Source of the DNA: Pseudohongiella sp.
GTDB lineage: Bacteria; Pseudomonadota; Gammaproteobacteria; Pseudomonadales; Pseudohongiellaceae
Direction of reading: 5' to 3'
Length of the DNA stretch: 43,883 nucleotides
NCBI GenBank assembly: GCA_030696315.1
Contig: JAUYSM010000114.1
Location: 1 to 43,883, forward strand
The stretch's first letter is position 1. Each line of letters begins with the position of its first letter. The notes under the pieces are model-generated. The model made no database searches and was not told where the DNA came from. It worked only from the letters and a program-made list of their open reading frames with translations. The position numbers and the translations under genes were made by a program. Below are positions 1 to 9,683 of this stretch, in pieces.

Positions 1-1
1 G

Positions 2-1636
2 TGTCTGATCCCGGCGCTTTATGGGCAAACGGAACAAACGCCTGACGATCCTGCTCCGGTCACAGAACAAGCGGTTCAGATGACTGAACCCGCGACGCTT
101 GAAAGTCTTTTGCTGCAACTCACCGAAGCCAGTCTGGGAGAAGCCGCAGCGCTTATTCCGCAATTGGAAGAACAGGGCGGCCGCACCGTGCTGCCGCTGT
201 TCACCGCCATGCTTGCCAATGAACTGGTGTTTGATCCCATTACCCGACAGCTGTATATCCGTTCGGAAGTATCCAACACCGTGAGCGTGCGCGATGTGTT
301 TACCAATGACGATGCTGCTGAATCACTCAATATTGACTCGCTGGAACGCATTCGACTGAATAACCGGCTACGGGTATTGCTGCGCGACGGCATCGCTCGC
401 ATCAGTCTGTTTGAGGGTAATGAGCGTGAGCGCGAGGCGGCGGCGTTAAACATGCTGGGTGATCTCAACGACGCTAACCTGGCACTGCTGCAAGAAGCCT
501 TGGTAGAGGAAGAAGACGGCGCAGTCCGTGAAATGATTGAAGTTGGCATTGCCATGAATACCTTGGTGATGCAGACAACACAGGAGCAACGTATTCAGGC
601 AGTCGAGGTGCTGCGCGGGCGTCTTGAAAATCCGGTGCGTAATCTGCTCACCAGTTTGCAGGACCCCGCAGGCAGAAACGAACAGGACCCGCTGGTGCTC
701 GAAGCCGTTGATGAGGCGCTGGAATCCATTCAGACACGCATACAGTTCTTCAGATTTGTGGAAGAACTTTTTTATGGCTTGAGTCTGGGTTCGGTTTTGT
801 TACTGGCCGCCATTGGTCTGGCAGTGACCTTTGGTGTCATGGGTGTCATCAATATGGCGCACGGCGAAATGCTGATGCTGGGTGCCTACACCACCTATGT
901 GGTGCAACTGCTGATGCCTAATTTCATAAACTACTCTTTGTGGGTAGCGATCCCTGCTGCGTTTATGGTGTCGGCCTTGGTGGGCATGTTGATTCAGCGT
1001 TATGTGATTCGATATCTCAACGGTCGGCCGCTGGAAACCTTATTGGCCACTTTTGGCATCAGTCTGATTTTGCAGCAACTGGTACGCACCATTTTTTCAC
1101 CGCTGAATCGCCTGGTGGTGTCGCCCGACTGGATGAGTGGCACCTGGCAAATCAATCCGGTGTTGTCGTTTACCAACAATCGTTTATATATCCTGATTTT
1201 TTCGCTGATGGTGTTTTTTGCACTGCTGGTGATTCTGAAAAAAACGTCGCTGGGATTGCAGGTACGCGCGGTGTCGCAGAACCGCAACATGGCAAAAGCC
1301 ATGGGTATTCGTACCGACTGGGTGGATGCCATGACCTTTGGTTTGGGTTCAGGCATTGCCGGTATCGCCGGTGTGGCCTTGAGTCAGTTGACCAACGTCG
1401 GCCCCAACCTCGGGCAGGCCTACATCATCGATTCATTTATGGTGGTGGTGTTTGGTGGCGTAGGCAATCTGTTTGGCACCCTTGTTGGCGCGTTCACATT
1501 GGGTGTTTCCAATAAATTTCTGGAACCGGTCACCGGTGCTGTGCTGGCAAAAATCATAACGCTGGTGTTTATCATTGTGTTCATTCAGTTCAGACCTAAA
1601 GGCCTGTTCCCGCAAAAAGGCAGGGCAGCAGAATGA
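2..1636 (+). CDS. urtB: Urea ABC transporter permease UrtB (5' end outside window)
   Basis: UrtB is one of two inner-membrane permeases of the urea uptake system UrtABCDE, of the branched-chain amino acid (LivH) type. The frame is open from base 2, before the first internal ATG at 80, and the upstream residues (CLIPALYGQTEQ...) look like the end of a signal peptide. The real start is therefore probably outside the window, and ATG 80 is unlikely to be the start. A soluble region of about 240 residues precedes the membrane domain, which is normal for UrtB and absent from LivH. The membrane part begins near LFYGLSLGSVLLLAAIGLA and carries the LivH-like GVMGVINMAHGE motif. The stop overlaps the urtC start (ATGA at 1633). 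UrtA, the binding protein, should lie just upstream. Confidence 0.93.
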   Translation, partial: CLIPALYGQTEQTPDDPAPVTEQAVQMTEPATLESLLLQLTEASLGEAAALIPQLEEQGGRTVLPLFTAMLANELVFDPITRQLYIRSEVSNTVSVRDVFTNDDAAESLNIDSLERIRLNNRLRVLLRDGIARISLFEGNEREREAAALNMLGDLNDANLALLQEALVEEEDGAVREMIEVGIAMNTLVMQTTQEQRIQAVEVLRGRLENPVRNLLTSLQDPAGRNEQDPLVLEAVDEALESIQTRIQFFRFVEELFYGLSLGSVLLLAAIGLAVTFGVMGVINMAHGEMLMLGAYTTYVVQLLMPNFINYSLWVAIPAAFMVSALVGMLIQRYVIRYLNGRPLETLLATFGISLILQQLVRTIFSPLNRLVVSPDWMSGTWQINPVLSFTNNRLYILIFSLMVFFALLVILKKTSLGLQVRAVSQNRNMAKAMGIRTDWVDAMTFGLGSGIAGIAGVALSQLTNVGPNLGQAYIIDSFMVVVFGGVGNLFGTLVGAFTLGVSNKFLEPVTGAVLAKIITLVFIIVFIQFRPKGLFPQKGRAAE

Positions 1637-2757
1637 GCGCCTTCATCAAAAACTTCGTCAATACCTGGGCGGACATCCGGCGCGGTGGCAACACCATTAC
1701 CGTGTTTGTGCTTGTGCTGTTTACGCTCACCGTCCTGGCTTCTTTTTCGAATTTATTTATACCGGTTGATTCGGTATTTCACGTCAGCACCTACACCATC
1801 ACCTTGCTGGGCAAATACCTGTGTTATGCCATGCTGGCGCTGGCGGTGGATGTGATCTGGGGTTATTGCGGCATTCTCAGTCTGGGGCACGGCGCATTTT
1901 TTGCGATTGGCGGTTATGCCATGGGCATGTACCTGATGCGGCAGATTGGTGACCGGGGTGTCTACGGCAATCCCGATCTGCCGGACTTTATGGTGTTCCT
2001 GAACTGGGATTCTTTGCCGTGGTTCTGGCTGGGCATGGATCAGTTCTGGTTCGCCATGTTGATGGTGATGGTGGTGCCGGGGCTGCTGGCATTTGTGTTC
2101 GGCTGGTTGGCCTTTCGCTCACGTGTCACCGGTGTGTATCTGTCGATCATGACGCAGGCGCTGACTTACGCGCTGATGCTGGCTTTTTTCCGCAACGAAA
2201 TGGGTTTCGGCGGCAATAACGGCATGACCGATTTTAAAGAGTTGCTGGGCTTCAGTTTGAGCGCTGACACCACACGCGTGTCTCTTTTCATGATTACCGC
2301 GTTGATGTTGGGCATTGCGTTTGTGTGCAGCCAGCTGATTATGAAATCACGGTTGGGCCGCGTCATTATTGCGGTGCGCGACAGTGAAGCGCGAGCGCGT
2401 TTTCTGGGTTATCGCACAGAGAACTATAAGGTCTGGTTGTTTGTGTATTCCGCGTTGATTGCCGCCATTGCCGGCGCCTTGTACGTTCCACAGGTGGGCA
2501 TCATCAATCCTGGTGAGTTCAGTCCCATCAACTCGATTGAAGTGGTGGTGTGGGTAGCTGTTGGCGGGCGCGGCACACTGTACGGCGCGGCCGTTGGCGC
2601 CATTCTGGTGAGTTATGCAAAAACCCGGTTTACAGCGCTGGTGCCGGAAAGCTGGATTTTTATGCTGGGCGCGCTGTTTGTGATTGTCACGATTTTCCTG
2701 CCAAAAGGTCTGGCAGGGCTGATTCGTGGTAAATCTGCGTCGGAGGTGGGTTCATGA
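1633..2757 (+). CDS. urtC: Urea ABC transporter permease UrtC
   Basis: This 374-residue polytopic membrane protein is the second permease subunit of the urea importer (LivM type). It pairs with UrtB to form the channel. The sequence shows several hydrophobic segments, the family motif WGYCGILSLGHGAFFAIGGYA near residue 75, and the C-terminal VGGRGTLYGAAVGA and LPKGLAGL motifs typical of LivM-like permeases. The ATG at 1633 overlaps the urtB stop, and the gene ends in an ATGA overlap with urtD, so translation of the transporter genes is probably coupled. Length is normal for UrtC. Confidence 0.95.
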   Translation: MSAFIKNFVNTWADIRRGGNTITVFVLVLFTLTVLASFSNLFIPVDSVFHVSTYTITLLGKYLCYAMLALAVDVIWGYCGILSLGHGAFFAIGGYAMGMYLMRQIGDRGVYGNPDLPDFMVFLNWDSLPWFWLGMDQFWFAMLMVMVVPGLLAFVFGWLAFRSRVTGVYLSIMTQALTYALMLAFFRNEMGFGGNNGMTDFKELLGFSLSADTTRVSLFMITALMLGIAFVCSQLIMKSRLGRVIIAVRDSEARARFLGYRTENYKVWLFVYSALIAAIAGALYVPQVGIINPGEFSPINSIEVVVWVAVGGRGTLYGAAVGAILVSYAKTRFTALVPESWIFMLGALFVIVTIFLPKGLAGLIRGKSASEVGS

Positions 2758-3533
2758 TTCTCAGCCCGGTAGTAAAACCCGATGTGTCGCACAACGTCAT
2801 TTTGTACATTGAAGGTCTGTCGGTCAGTTTTGATGGTTTTAAAGCGCTGAACAATCTCAGCCTGTATATCAACGACGGCGAATTGCGTTGCCTGATTGGG
2901 GCCAACGGCGCGGGCAAAACCACCTTGATGGACGTGATCACGGGCAAAACCAAATGTGACGCTGGACAAGTATGGTTTGGTCAGACCATTGACCTGCTGA
3001 AACATGATGAAGCGGCAATTGCGCGTCTGGGGATCGGACGCAAGTTTCAGAAACCTACCGTGTTTGAAGCATTGTCTGTTTTTGAGAATCTGGAGCTGTC
3101 GCTGCGCAGCGCCAAAGGCGTGTGGGCGACGCTGTTTGCCCGCCTCAATGGTGAGCAGCGCGATCTGATTGATCAAGTGCTGCACACCATAGGTCTCACA
3201 CAAGAACGGTTGCGGCCGGCAGGGGTGTTGTCTCACGGTCAAAAACAGTGGCTGGAAATTGGCATGTTGCTGGTATCCCAGCCCCGCGTGATGTTGATTG
3301 ATGAACCGGTGGCAGGCATGACCGCCCAGGAAACCGAGCATACCGCCGAGCTGCTGACCTCGCTGGCTGGCGAGCGCACAGTGATTGTGGTTGAGCATGA
3401 CATGGAATTCGTGCGTAGCATCGCGCGCACCGTGACTGTGCTGCATCAGGGTTCAGTGCTGGCCGAAGGCACCATGGATCAGATACAGAGCAATCCGGAT
3501 GTCATTCAGGTGTACCTGGGGGAAGCGCCATGA
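2754..3533 (+). CDS. urtD: Urea ABC transporter ATPase UrtD
   Basis: UrtD is one of the two ATPase subunits that power urea import through UrtBC (LivG type). The 259-residue protein has a Walker A motif GANGAGKTT near residues 49-57, an ABC signature LSHGQKQWLEIG (His replaces the usual first Gly, as is common in UrtD), Walker B VMLIDEP and the switch histidine in VVEHDMEF. It starts at ATG 2754 inside the urtC stop codon and ends in an ATGA overlap with urtE. The order B-C-D-E and the shared overlaps indicate a single transcript. Confidence 0.95.
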   Translation: MILSPVVKPDVSHNVILYIEGLSVSFDGFKALNNLSLYINDGELRCLIGANGAGKTTLMDVITGKTKCDAGQVWFGQTIDLLKHDEAAIARLGIGRKFQKPTVFEALSVFENLELSLRSAKGVWATLFARLNGEQRDLIDQVLHTIGLTQERLRPAGVLSHGQKQWLEIGMLLVSQPRVMLIDEPVAGMTAQETEHTAELLTSLAGERTVIVVEHDMEFVRSIARTVTVLHQGSVLAEGTMDQIQSNPDVIQVYLGEAP

Positions 3534-4237
3534 GCTCTTTGCCTATGATCAGAATCGAAAAGCTCAATCAACGTTATGGCGGTTCACAAATCCTGTGGGA
3601 TATTGATCTTGACATCAAACAAGGCTCCTGCACCTGCATCATGGGGCGCAATGGCGTGGGCAAAACCACGCTGCTGAAATGTCTGATGGGTTTATTGCCC
3701 GTGCAAAGCGGCGCCATTTATCTTGATAACAAAGCGATTCAGACGCTGCCTGCCCATCAGCGTGCACGGGCGGGAATAGGCTTTGTGCCGCAGGGTCGCG
3801 ATATTTTCCCCATGCTGACAGTGGAAGAAAATCTGCTGACCGGTTTGCCTTGTCGCAAAGACGGGCTTAAAACCATTCCCGGACGAATCTTTGAGTTATT
3901 TCCGGTACTGGCAGAGATGTTGCATCGTCGTGGTGGAGATCTGTCCGGCGGACAGCAACAACAGCTGGCCATAGGGCGCGCGTTGGTGACAGATCCACAA
4001 GTGTTGGTGCTGGATGAACCAAATGAGGGCATCCAACCCAATATCGTGAGCCAGATTGGGGATGTGATCATGAAATTGAACAGCGAAGGCCTGACGGTGA
4101 TCCTGGTTGAGCAGAAACTTGGGTTTGCACGGCGAGTGGGCAGTGAATTTCGCCTGATGGGAAAAGGTCGCGTGGTGGCCAGCGATGTCATGAGCGGTTT
4201 AAGTGAAGAGCTGATCAAACGCCATTTGGCCGTGTGA
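3530..4237 (+). CDS. urtE: Urea ABC transporter ATPase UrtE
   Basis: UrtE is the second ATPase of the urea importer (LivF type) and would form the nucleotide-binding heterodimer with UrtD. The 235 residues contain Walker A GRNGVGKTT (about 39-47), the FVPQGRDIFPMLTVEENL stretch characteristic of UrtE, the signature LSGGQQQQLAIGRAL, and Walker B VLVLDEPNEGIQPNIV. The EPNEGIQP motif separates UrtE from generic LivF, which usually has EPSEGLAP or similar. The gene starts at ATG 3530 overlapping the urtD stop. Only 10 bases separate its stop from the GTG start of ureD, so transporter and urease genes are contiguous. Confidence 0.95.
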   Translation: MSSLPMIRIEKLNQRYGGSQILWDIDLDIKQGSCTCIMGRNGVGKTTLLKCLMGLLPVQSGAIYLDNKAIQTLPAHQRARAGIGFVPQGRDIFPMLTVEENLLTGLPCRKDGLKTIPGRIFELFPVLAEMLHRRGGDLSGGQQQQLAIGRALVTDPQVLVLDEPNEGIQPNIVSQIGDVIMKLNSEGLTVILVEQKLGFARRVGSEFRLMGKGRVVASDVMSGLSEELIKRHLAV

Positions 4238-4247
4238 GCATTGCCCG

Positions 4248-5144
4248 GTGATCTCAGGCTCTGATCTCAAAGCAGATGTACTGCCTGCCAGCCAATGGCA
4301 CGCATCCCTGGCGCTGTGTTTTGCGCAAACCAGTCGTGGCTGTCGACTGATGCACAGTGCGCATCACGGGCCCTTGTATGTGCAAAAACCTTTTTATCCG
4401 GAAGGCGCCGATGTGGCGCACGTGTATTTGTTGCATCCACCTGGTGGGCTGGTCTCTGGCGACCGCTTAAACGTGGATATTCAATTGCAGAGCAACGCGC
4501 ATGTGCTGCTGACCACACCTGGTGCAGGGCGCGTTTATCGCGCCCGTCGTGATCGCACTTTACAACAGTTGTGCACCACATTGGAGCTGTCGGAAGGTGC
4601 TGTGCTGGAGTATCTGCCGCAGGAAACCATCGTGTATCCGTCGGCGTCTGCACAGCTGCAAACCAGAATTGAGCTGGCACCAGGTAGCCGCTGTATTGCC
4701 TGGGAAATTTGTTGTCTCGGATTGCCGGCCAGTGATCTCAGATTTTCGGACGGTGAACTTAAACAGGCGCTCAGTATTTACGCTGGTAAAAAACCGCTGC
4801 TGATCGAGCGTTTTGAGCTCAATGCACACAACCGTGATTTGTATGAAGCGGCGATTGGTCTGCGCGGCCAGCCCGTCACGGCCTTGATGGTGGCCGGGCC
4901 GCTGAACGCCGATCAACTCGCAGACACCAGTCTGGATGCGTTGCTGGAGTTATTGCGCAGTGTGATTGCCGGTTATGAATCAAAGTCCTTGTGTGCCGTC
5001 AGCGTGATTAATGGTTTTGTCACAACACGGTACTTGGGCAGCAATGCGGATGAAGCCAAACGAATGTTTATCAGCCTGTGGCAGGTGCTGCGACCGGCTC
5101 TGATCGGACGGCAGGTGTGTGCCCCGCGCATCTGGGCGACATGA
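4248..5144 (+). CDS. ureD: Urease accessory protein UreD (UreH)
   Basis: UreD is the scaffold protein that binds apo-urease and, with UreF and UreG, delivers nickel to the active site. The 298-residue sequence has the family hallmarks YVQKPFYPEG, HLLHPPGGLVSGDRL-like (here YLLHPPGGLVSGD) and LLTTPGAGRVYRA in its N-terminal half, YLPQETIVYPSA in the middle and a terminal PRIWAT. The annotated start is GTG 4248, 10 bases after urtE. No ATG lies near this position and an upstream TTG at 4241 is a weaker option. A 64-base gap without an obvious terminator separates it from ureA, so it belongs to the urease operon. Confidence 0.94.
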   Translation: MISGSDLKADVLPASQWHASLALCFAQTSRGCRLMHSAHHGPLYVQKPFYPEGADVAHVYLLHPPGGLVSGDRLNVDIQLQSNAHVLLTTPGAGRVYRARRDRTLQQLCTTLELSEGAVLEYLPQETIVYPSASAQLQTRIELAPGSRCIAWEICCLGLPASDLRFSDGELKQALSIYAGKKPLLIERFELNAHNRDLYEAAIGLRGQPVTALMVAGPLNADQLADTSLDALLELLRSVIAGYESKSLCAVSVINGFVTTRYLGSNADEAKRMFISLWQVLRPALIGRQVCAPRIWAT

Positions 5145-5208
5145 CACTGGCAGAGATTTTGCTTTATAACAAGTGCAGTGCAATGCAATGACGTGCGGAT
5201 AAAACATT

Positions 5209-5511
5209 ATGGAATTATTGCCCAGAGAAAAAGACAAGCTGCTGTTGTTTACCGCAGCATTATTGGCTGAGCGCCGACTGGCGCGAGGCCTGAAGTTGAA
5301 TTACCCGGAAGCGGTGGCGCTGATTTCCATGGCCATCATGGAAGGTGCCCGCGATGGAAAAAGTGTGGCGCAGTTGATGAGTGAAGGCAAAAACGTGCTG
5401 CGTGCCGATCAGGTGATGGAAGGCATTGCCGAGCTGATTCCAGAGGTGCAAGTCGAAGCCACATTCCCGGATGGTACCAAGCTGGTGACCGTGCACAATC
5501 CGATTAACTGA
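5209..5511 (+). CDS. ureA: Urease gamma subunit UreA
   Basis: UreA is the small structural subunit of the cytoplasmic urease (urea + H2O to ammonia and carbamate). The 100 residues match the normal gamma-subunit length. It begins with [20 protein letters not shown] and contains [25 protein letters not shown] and the terminal [10 protein letters not shown], all family-typical. The start is ATG 5209, preceded by only a weak ribosome binding site. Separate gamma, beta and alpha genes are the usual proteobacterial arrangement, unlike the fused subunits of Helicobacter. Confidence 0.97.
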   Translation: MELLPREKDKLLLFTAALLAERRLARGLKLNYPEAVALISMAIMEGARDGKSVAQLMSEGKNVLRADQVMEGIAELIPEVQVEATFPDGTKLVTVHNPIN

Positions 5512-5577
5512 ACATCTGTAGCCAGGAAGCTGGTTCTGTAAAAAAACCATGGGCTGTAACACAAGAGACGCATTGAG

Positions 5578-5916
5578 ATGAGTTCAACAAGCCTTAAAAG
5601 CAGCTGTTTTATTCCCGGTGAAATAATCACTGATGGCCCGGATATTGAAATCAATGTCGGCAGACCGACACTGGCGCTGACCGTGGAAAACACCGGTGAC
5701 CGTCCTGTGCAGATTGGCTCACATTATCATTTTGCCGAAGTGAATCCTGCCTTGCGTTTTGACCGCGCAGCGGCGCGTGGATTTCATCTGAATATTGCAG
5801 CAGGCACGGCTGTCCGCTTTGAACCGGGCCAAAGTCGACACGTGGAATTGGTCGCCTATGCAGGCGATCGCCAGGTGTTTGGATTCCGCGGTGAGGTAAT
5901 GGGCGCACTCGATTAA
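5578..5916 (+). CDS. ureB: Urease beta subunit UreB
   Basis: UreB is the second structural subunit of urease. The 112-residue protein has the family core FIPGEI (here preceded by about 11 extra residues, [10 protein letters not shown]), then [24 protein letters not shown] and the C-terminal [16 protein letters not shown] and FGFRGEVMG motifs. Many UreB proteins begin directly at MIPGEI, so the short N-terminal extension is slightly unusual. There is no alternative ATG closer to the core. The ribosome binding site before ATG 5578 is weak. The gene is 66 bases after ureA and 14 bases before ureC. Confidence 0.96.
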   Translation: MSSTSLKSSCFIPGEIITDGPDIEINVGRPTLALTVENTGDRPVQIGSHYHFAEVNPALRFDRAAARGFHLNIAAGTAVRFEPGQSRHVELVAYAGDRQVFGFRGEVMGALD

Positions 5917-5930
5917 TCAGGAGAAACACC

Positions 5931-7652
5931 GTGGCAAAAATTGATCGGGTAAGTTACGCACAAATGTTCGGTCCCACTGTGGGCGACCGCGTGCGGCTGG
6001 CTGATACGGACTTATGGGTACAAGTTGAAAAGGACTTCACGCGTTATGGCGATGAGGTCAAATTCGGCGGAGGCAAAGTCATCCGTGACGGCATGGGACA
6101 AAGCCAGCGCGGTGATCGCGACAGTATGGATCTGGTGATCACTAATGCCTTGATCATCGATCACTGGGGCATTGTCAAAGCCGATGTCGGCGTTAAACAC
6201 GGACGCATTCAAAAAATCGGTAAAGCCGGTAACCCGGACGTGCAGGAAGGTGTGGATATCATCATTGGTCCCGGCACCGAAATTATTGCCGGGGAGGGCT
6301 CCATATTGACGGCAGGCGGAGTGGATTCGCATATCCACTTTATTTGTCCGCAGCAGATTGAAGAAGCGCTGATGTCGGGCGTGACCACCATGCTCGGTGG
6401 TGGTACCGGTCCGGCAACCGGCACCAATGCCACCACCTGTACACCGGGCATCTGGTACATGCAGCGCATGTTGCAGGCCACCGATCAGTTACCAATGAAT
6501 TTTGGTTTTCTGGGCAAGGGTAATGGCAGTTTGCCGGGCCCGCTGATTGAACAGCTGCGAGCGGGCGCTTTTGGTCTGAAGTTGCACGAAGACTGGGGTA
6601 CCACACCGGCATCCATCGATAACTGCCTGTCGGTTGCCGACGCCCATGATGTGCAGATTGCCATTCATACCGACACCTTGAATGAATCCGGTTTTGTGGA
6701 TGACACCATTGCCGCCTTCAAGGATCGTGTGATCCACACCTACCACACCGAAGGGGCCGGTGGTGGTCACGCGCCCGACATTATCAAGGCTTGCTCCTTG
6801 CCTAACGTACTGCCGTCGTCTACCAATCCCACGCGGCCTTACACCATCAACACCGTGGATGAACATCTGGACATGCTGATGGTCTGCCACCATCTGGACG
6901 CCTCTATTCCAGAGGATGTGGCGTTTGCAGATTCGCGCATTCGCAAGGAGACCATCGCCGCTGAAGATATCCTTCACGACCTCGGTGCCTTCAGCATGAT
7001 TGCATCCGACTCGCAGGCCATGGGGCGCGTGGGAGAAGTCATCACGCGCACCTGGCAGACCGCGCACAAAATGAAAGTGCAACGTGGCGCGCTGCGTGAT
7101 CCGGATCTCGCCGCAGGCATCAGCAGTCCGGCAGACAACTTTCGTGTGCGCCGTTACATCGCCAAATACACCATCAATCCGGCCATTACTCATGGTATTG
7201 CGCATGAAGTAGGCTCCATTGAAGTGGGCAAACTGGCCGATCTGGTGCTGTGGAAGCCGGCGTTTTTTGGCATCAAGCCGTCGCTGATTATCAAGTCGGG
7301 CATGATTGCTGCGGCGCCGATGGGAGATCCCAATGCGTCCATTCCGACACCACAACCCGTGCACTATCGGCCGATGTTTGGTGCCTATGGTGCTGCGGCC
7401 GCGGCTTTGTCGGTCACGTTCACCAGTCAGTTGGCACTGGATACTGGCACGCTGCCGGCGCTGGGTTTAACGCGTCGCCTCAGCGCCTGCCGTAACACCC
7501 GCACGCTGCGCAAACAGGACATGGTGTTAAACACCTGGCTGCCTCGTATCGAGGTGGATGCTCAGACCTATGAAGTGCGCGCCAATGGCGAGTTGCTGGT
7601 GTGTGAGCCGGCGACCGTGTTGCCGCTGGCACAGCGCTACTGCCTGTTTTAA
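5931..7652 (+). CDS. ureC: Urease alpha (catalytic) subunit UreC
   Basis: UreC carries the di-nickel active site. The 573-residue protein begins at GTG 5931, with the ribosome binding site AGGAG just upstream. The nickel and catalytic residues known from Klebsiella urease are all present: the HxH pair in DSHIHFI, the carbamylated lysine in GLKLHEDWG, the histidines in [12 protein letters not shown] and [12 protein letters not shown], the mobile-flap Cys-His pair in MVCHHLD, and the aspartate in [13 protein letters not shown]. It should therefore be an active enzyme. The C-terminus [11 protein letters not shown] is canonical. An Ala-rich run ([12 protein letters not shown]) replaces the more usual GA-rich loop and is a minor variation. 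It is the core of the urt-ure operon. Confidence 0.98.
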   Translation: MAKIDRVSYAQMFGPTVGDRVRLADTDLWVQVEKDFTRYGDEVKFGGGKVIRDGMGQSQRGDRDSMDLVITNALIIDHWGIVKADVGVKHGRIQKIGKAGNPDVQEGVDIIIGPGTEIIAGEGSILTAGGVDSHIHFICPQQIEEALMSGVTTMLGGGTGPATGTNATTCTPGIWYMQRMLQATDQLPMNFGFLGKGNGSLPGPLIEQLRAGAFGLKLHEDWGTTPASIDNCLSVADAHDVQIAIHTDTLNESGFVDDTIAAFKDRVIHTYHTEGAGGGHAPDIIKACSLPNVLPSSTNPTRPYTINTVDEHLDMLMVCHHLDASIPEDVAFADSRIRKETIAAEDILHDLGAFSMIASDSQAMGRVGEVITRTWQTAHKMKVQRGALRDPDLAAGISSPADNFRVRRYIAKYTINPAITHGIAHEVGSIEVGKLADLVLWKPAFFGIKPSLIIKSGMIAAAPMGDPNASIPTPQPVHYRPMFGAYGAAAAALSVTFTSQLALDTGTLPALGLTRRLSACRNTRTLRKQDMVLNTWLPRIEVDAQTYEVRANGELLVCEPATVLPLAQRYCLF

Positions 7653-7677
7653 GAGCTGGTTTTTAAGGAAACGCATC

Positions 7678-8250
7678 ATGTTGGAAATTTATGAGCGACT
7701 GGGCACACAGGGCAATTACCCAGCGGATACCCGTGTGATTCTCACCCATGAACAACGTGACCGTGGCCGTCTTCGCGTGTTTTCACCTGAGGGTGAGGAA
7801 ATCAGAATTTTTCTGACGCGTGGTTCGCCTTTGCTGGTGGGCGAGACCTTACGTGCGCAGTGCGGTCGTTATGTACTGGTCGAGGGGGCCATAGAGCCGG
7901 TTGCCGTGGCCAGCTGTGAAGATTGGCCGACGTTTGCGCGCGCCTGTTATCACCTTGGCAATCGTCACGTCAAAGTGCAGGTAGGGGAACGTGTGTTGCG
8001 CATTCTGCCGGATCATGTGCTGGAAGAGATGTTGCAGCAACTGGGACTGGTGATTGAGCATGCGATGCATGTGTTTGTGCCGGAATCGGGCGCGTATTCT
8101 CATGGAAGTGGGCACGGACACGGACATCACAAAGACGCCCATCACGCGGCCTTGATGCCGATCAGTAAACCAGACGCTGTGTTGAGTTCGATTGATAGCC
8201 TGGAGCTGACCTCACCGGTATCCAACAAAAGGCACCATGAACACCACTGA
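7678..8250 (+). CDS. ureE: Urease accessory nickel metallochaperone UreE
   Basis: UreE binds nickel and passes it to UreG for insertion into urease. I chose ATG 7678 (MLEIYERLG), which has a ribosome binding site (AAGGAA) 7 bases upstream. A longer frame reaches back to 7558 inside ureC but has no support. The 190-residue product shows the LTHEQRDRGRLR core, the conserved metal-site motif YHLGNRHVKVQV, and DHVLEEMLQQLGL. The C-terminal tail is rich in histidine (SHGSGHGHGHHKDAHH, and a second cluster RHHEHH at the very end), typical of nickel-storing UreE. The last 14 bases overlap the ureF start. Confidence 0.95.
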   Translation: MLEIYERLGTQGNYPADTRVILTHEQRDRGRLRVFSPEGEEIRIFLTRGSPLLVGETLRAQCGRYVLVEGAIEPVAVASCEDWPTFARACYHLGNRHVKVQVGERVLRILPDHVLEEMLQQLGLVIEHAMHVFVPESGAYSHGSGHGHGHHKDAHHAALMPISKPDAVLSSIDSLELTSPVSNKRHHEHH

Positions 8251-8905
8251 ATTGGCCCTGTTAAAACTCATGCATCTGAGCAGCCCCGGTTTGCCGGTAG
8301 GGGCCTATGCGTTTTCACAAGGCCTGGAATACGCCATCGAGGCGGGATGGCTGCGGTCGGATGTTGATGTCAGCCAGTGGTTGGAAGCACAACTGTTTTT
8401 TGCGCTGGCCCGGCTCGACATTCCGCTGCTGCTGCGTCTGCACAAAGCCATTGCGGACAATGACCACGAACAAACACAGTGGTGGAATGACTATGGTCTG
8501 GCCAGTCGTGAAACCCGCGAGTTGCAGCTGACCGATACAGCCACCGGCCTCGCCTTGCAACGCCTGTTGCCAAGCCTGTCCGTGCCTGCGCTGGCCTGCG
8601 AGCCGCCGGTGAGTTTTGTGTGTGGTTATGCACAAGCGGCCGTCAACTGGCAGATCAGCGCTGAGATGGCAGCGCTCGGTTATTGCTGGTCATGGCTTGA
8701 GAATCAGGTTAACGCCGCTACCAAACTGGTGCCACTCGGACAAACGCAGGCGCAAAAATTGTTAAACATTTTGCAGGAAAAAATTCCTCTGGCCATTGAA
8801 CAGGCCAAAGGGCTGGGTGATGACGATCTGGGCATGAGTCTGCCTGCGTTGACCCTGGCGAGTATGTATCACGAAACCCAATACACGCGGTTGTTCCGCT
8901 CTTGA
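8237..8905 (+). CDS. ureF: Urease accessory protein UreF
   Basis: UreF works with UreD and UreG in the urease activation complex and is thought to control UreG GTPase activity. The 222 residues show LKLMHLSSPGLPVGAYAFSQGLEYA near the N-terminus and SRETRELQLTDTATGLALQRLL in the middle, both UreF signatures, and the C-terminal LPALTLASMYHETQYTRLFRS. Length is normal. ATG 8237 lies inside the His-rich end of ureE in another frame, so the two are probably translationally coupled. A 70-base gap with a small 5-bp hairpin (8921-8935) follows before ureG. Confidence 0.94.
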   Translation: MNTTELALLKLMHLSSPGLPVGAYAFSQGLEYAIEAGWLRSDVDVSQWLEAQLFFALARLDIPLLLRLHKAIADNDHEQTQWWNDYGLASRETRELQLTDTATGLALQRLLPSLSVPALACEPPVSFVCGYAQAAVNWQISAEMAALGYCWSWLENQVNAATKLVPLGQTQAQKLLNILQEKIPLAIEQAKGLGDDDLGMSLPALTLASMYHETQYTRLFRS

Positions 8906-8975
8906 GCAGGGGTGATTTCACTCACTCCCGGTGAGCAGACAATACTTTGGCAATGATCAGACAGGAGGACCATAA

Positions 8976-9683
8976 ATGAGCACACAACACCCCAGACAGA
9001 CACTGAGAATCGGCGTCGGTGGCCCGGTGGGTTCCGGAAAAACCGCTTTGTTGCGCGCTTTGTGTACCGCGATGCGGGATCACTACGACATCGCGGTTGT
9101 CACCAATGATATCTACACTAAAGAAGACGCCAATTTTTTAACCAAACACGAAGCACTCAGCGCGGATCGTATTATCGGGGTGGAAACCGGTGGTTGCCCG
9201 CACACCGCGATTCGGGAAGATGCCTCCATGAATCTGGCAGCCATTGATGAGCTGTTACGCCGTCATGGCCCGGTTGAGCTGATTTTTGTTGAAAGTGGCG
9301 GTGACAATCTCAGTGCGACTTTCAGTCCGGAACTGTCGGACTTGACCCTGTACGTGATTGACGTATCGGCAGGTGACAAAATTCCGCGAAAAGGCGGGCC
9401 GGGTATTACCAAATCAGATCTGCTGATTATTAATAAAACCGACCTGGCGCCGTTGGTCGGTGCGTCACTGGACGTCATGCGTGACGACGCTGCGCGCATG
9501 CGAGGGGAACGCCCGTTTGTGTTCAGTAATCTCAAAACCGGCCAGGGACTGGATCAGATCATCGACTTTATTGTTGAGTACGGCATGCTGCAGGAGCGAC
9601 TCAGCGGATCGGTGCTGGTCAGTATGATGGCAGGGGTCACTGCCGCTGGCGCTGGTTTTCCACACGATAATCGAGGTGCATGA
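8976..9683 (+). CDS. ureG: Urease accessory GTPase UreG, with C-terminal extension
   Basis: UreG is the SIMIBI-class GTPase that carries nickel from UreE to the UreDF-urease complex. The sequence shows the P-loop GGPVGSGKT (15-23), the metal-binding CPH motif (74-76), [15 protein letters not shown], the [10 protein letters not shown] segment and the guanine-specificity NKTD (153-156). A strong AGGAGG ribosome binding site precedes ATG 8976. Known UreG proteins are about 200-210 residues and end soon after the equivalent of [11 protein letters not shown]. This one continues for roughly 27 more residues (from about 207 to 235), which I do not recognise. The stop TGA at 9681 overlaps the start region of the following small gene. 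Confidence 0.96.
   Translation: MSTQHPRQTLRIGVGGPVGSGKTALLRALCTAMRDHYDIAVVTNDIYTKEDANFLTKHEALSADRIIGVETGGCPHTAIREDASMNLAAIDELLRRHGPVELIFVESGGDNLSATFSPELSDLTLYVIDVSAGDKIPRKGGPGITKSDLLIINKTDLAPLVGASLDVMRDDAARMRGERPFVFSNLKTGQGLDQIIDFIVEYGMLQERLSGSVLVSMMAGVTAAGAGFPHDNRGA

Noticed and set aside
2613-3446. Long - strand frame (277 codons) opposite urtC/urtD.
   Set aside because: Antisense to well-supported transporter genes with Walker motifs on the + strand; no start signal.
6489-7364. Long - strand frame (291 codons) opposite ureC.
   Set aside because: Antisense shadow of a highly conserved catalytic subunit; composition follows the ureC codons and no family is recognised.
7558-7677. Extended start for ureE inside ureC.
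   Set aside because: The ATG at 7678 has a good ribosome binding site and begins the conserved UreE sequence; the extension is an out-of-frame read of ureC.
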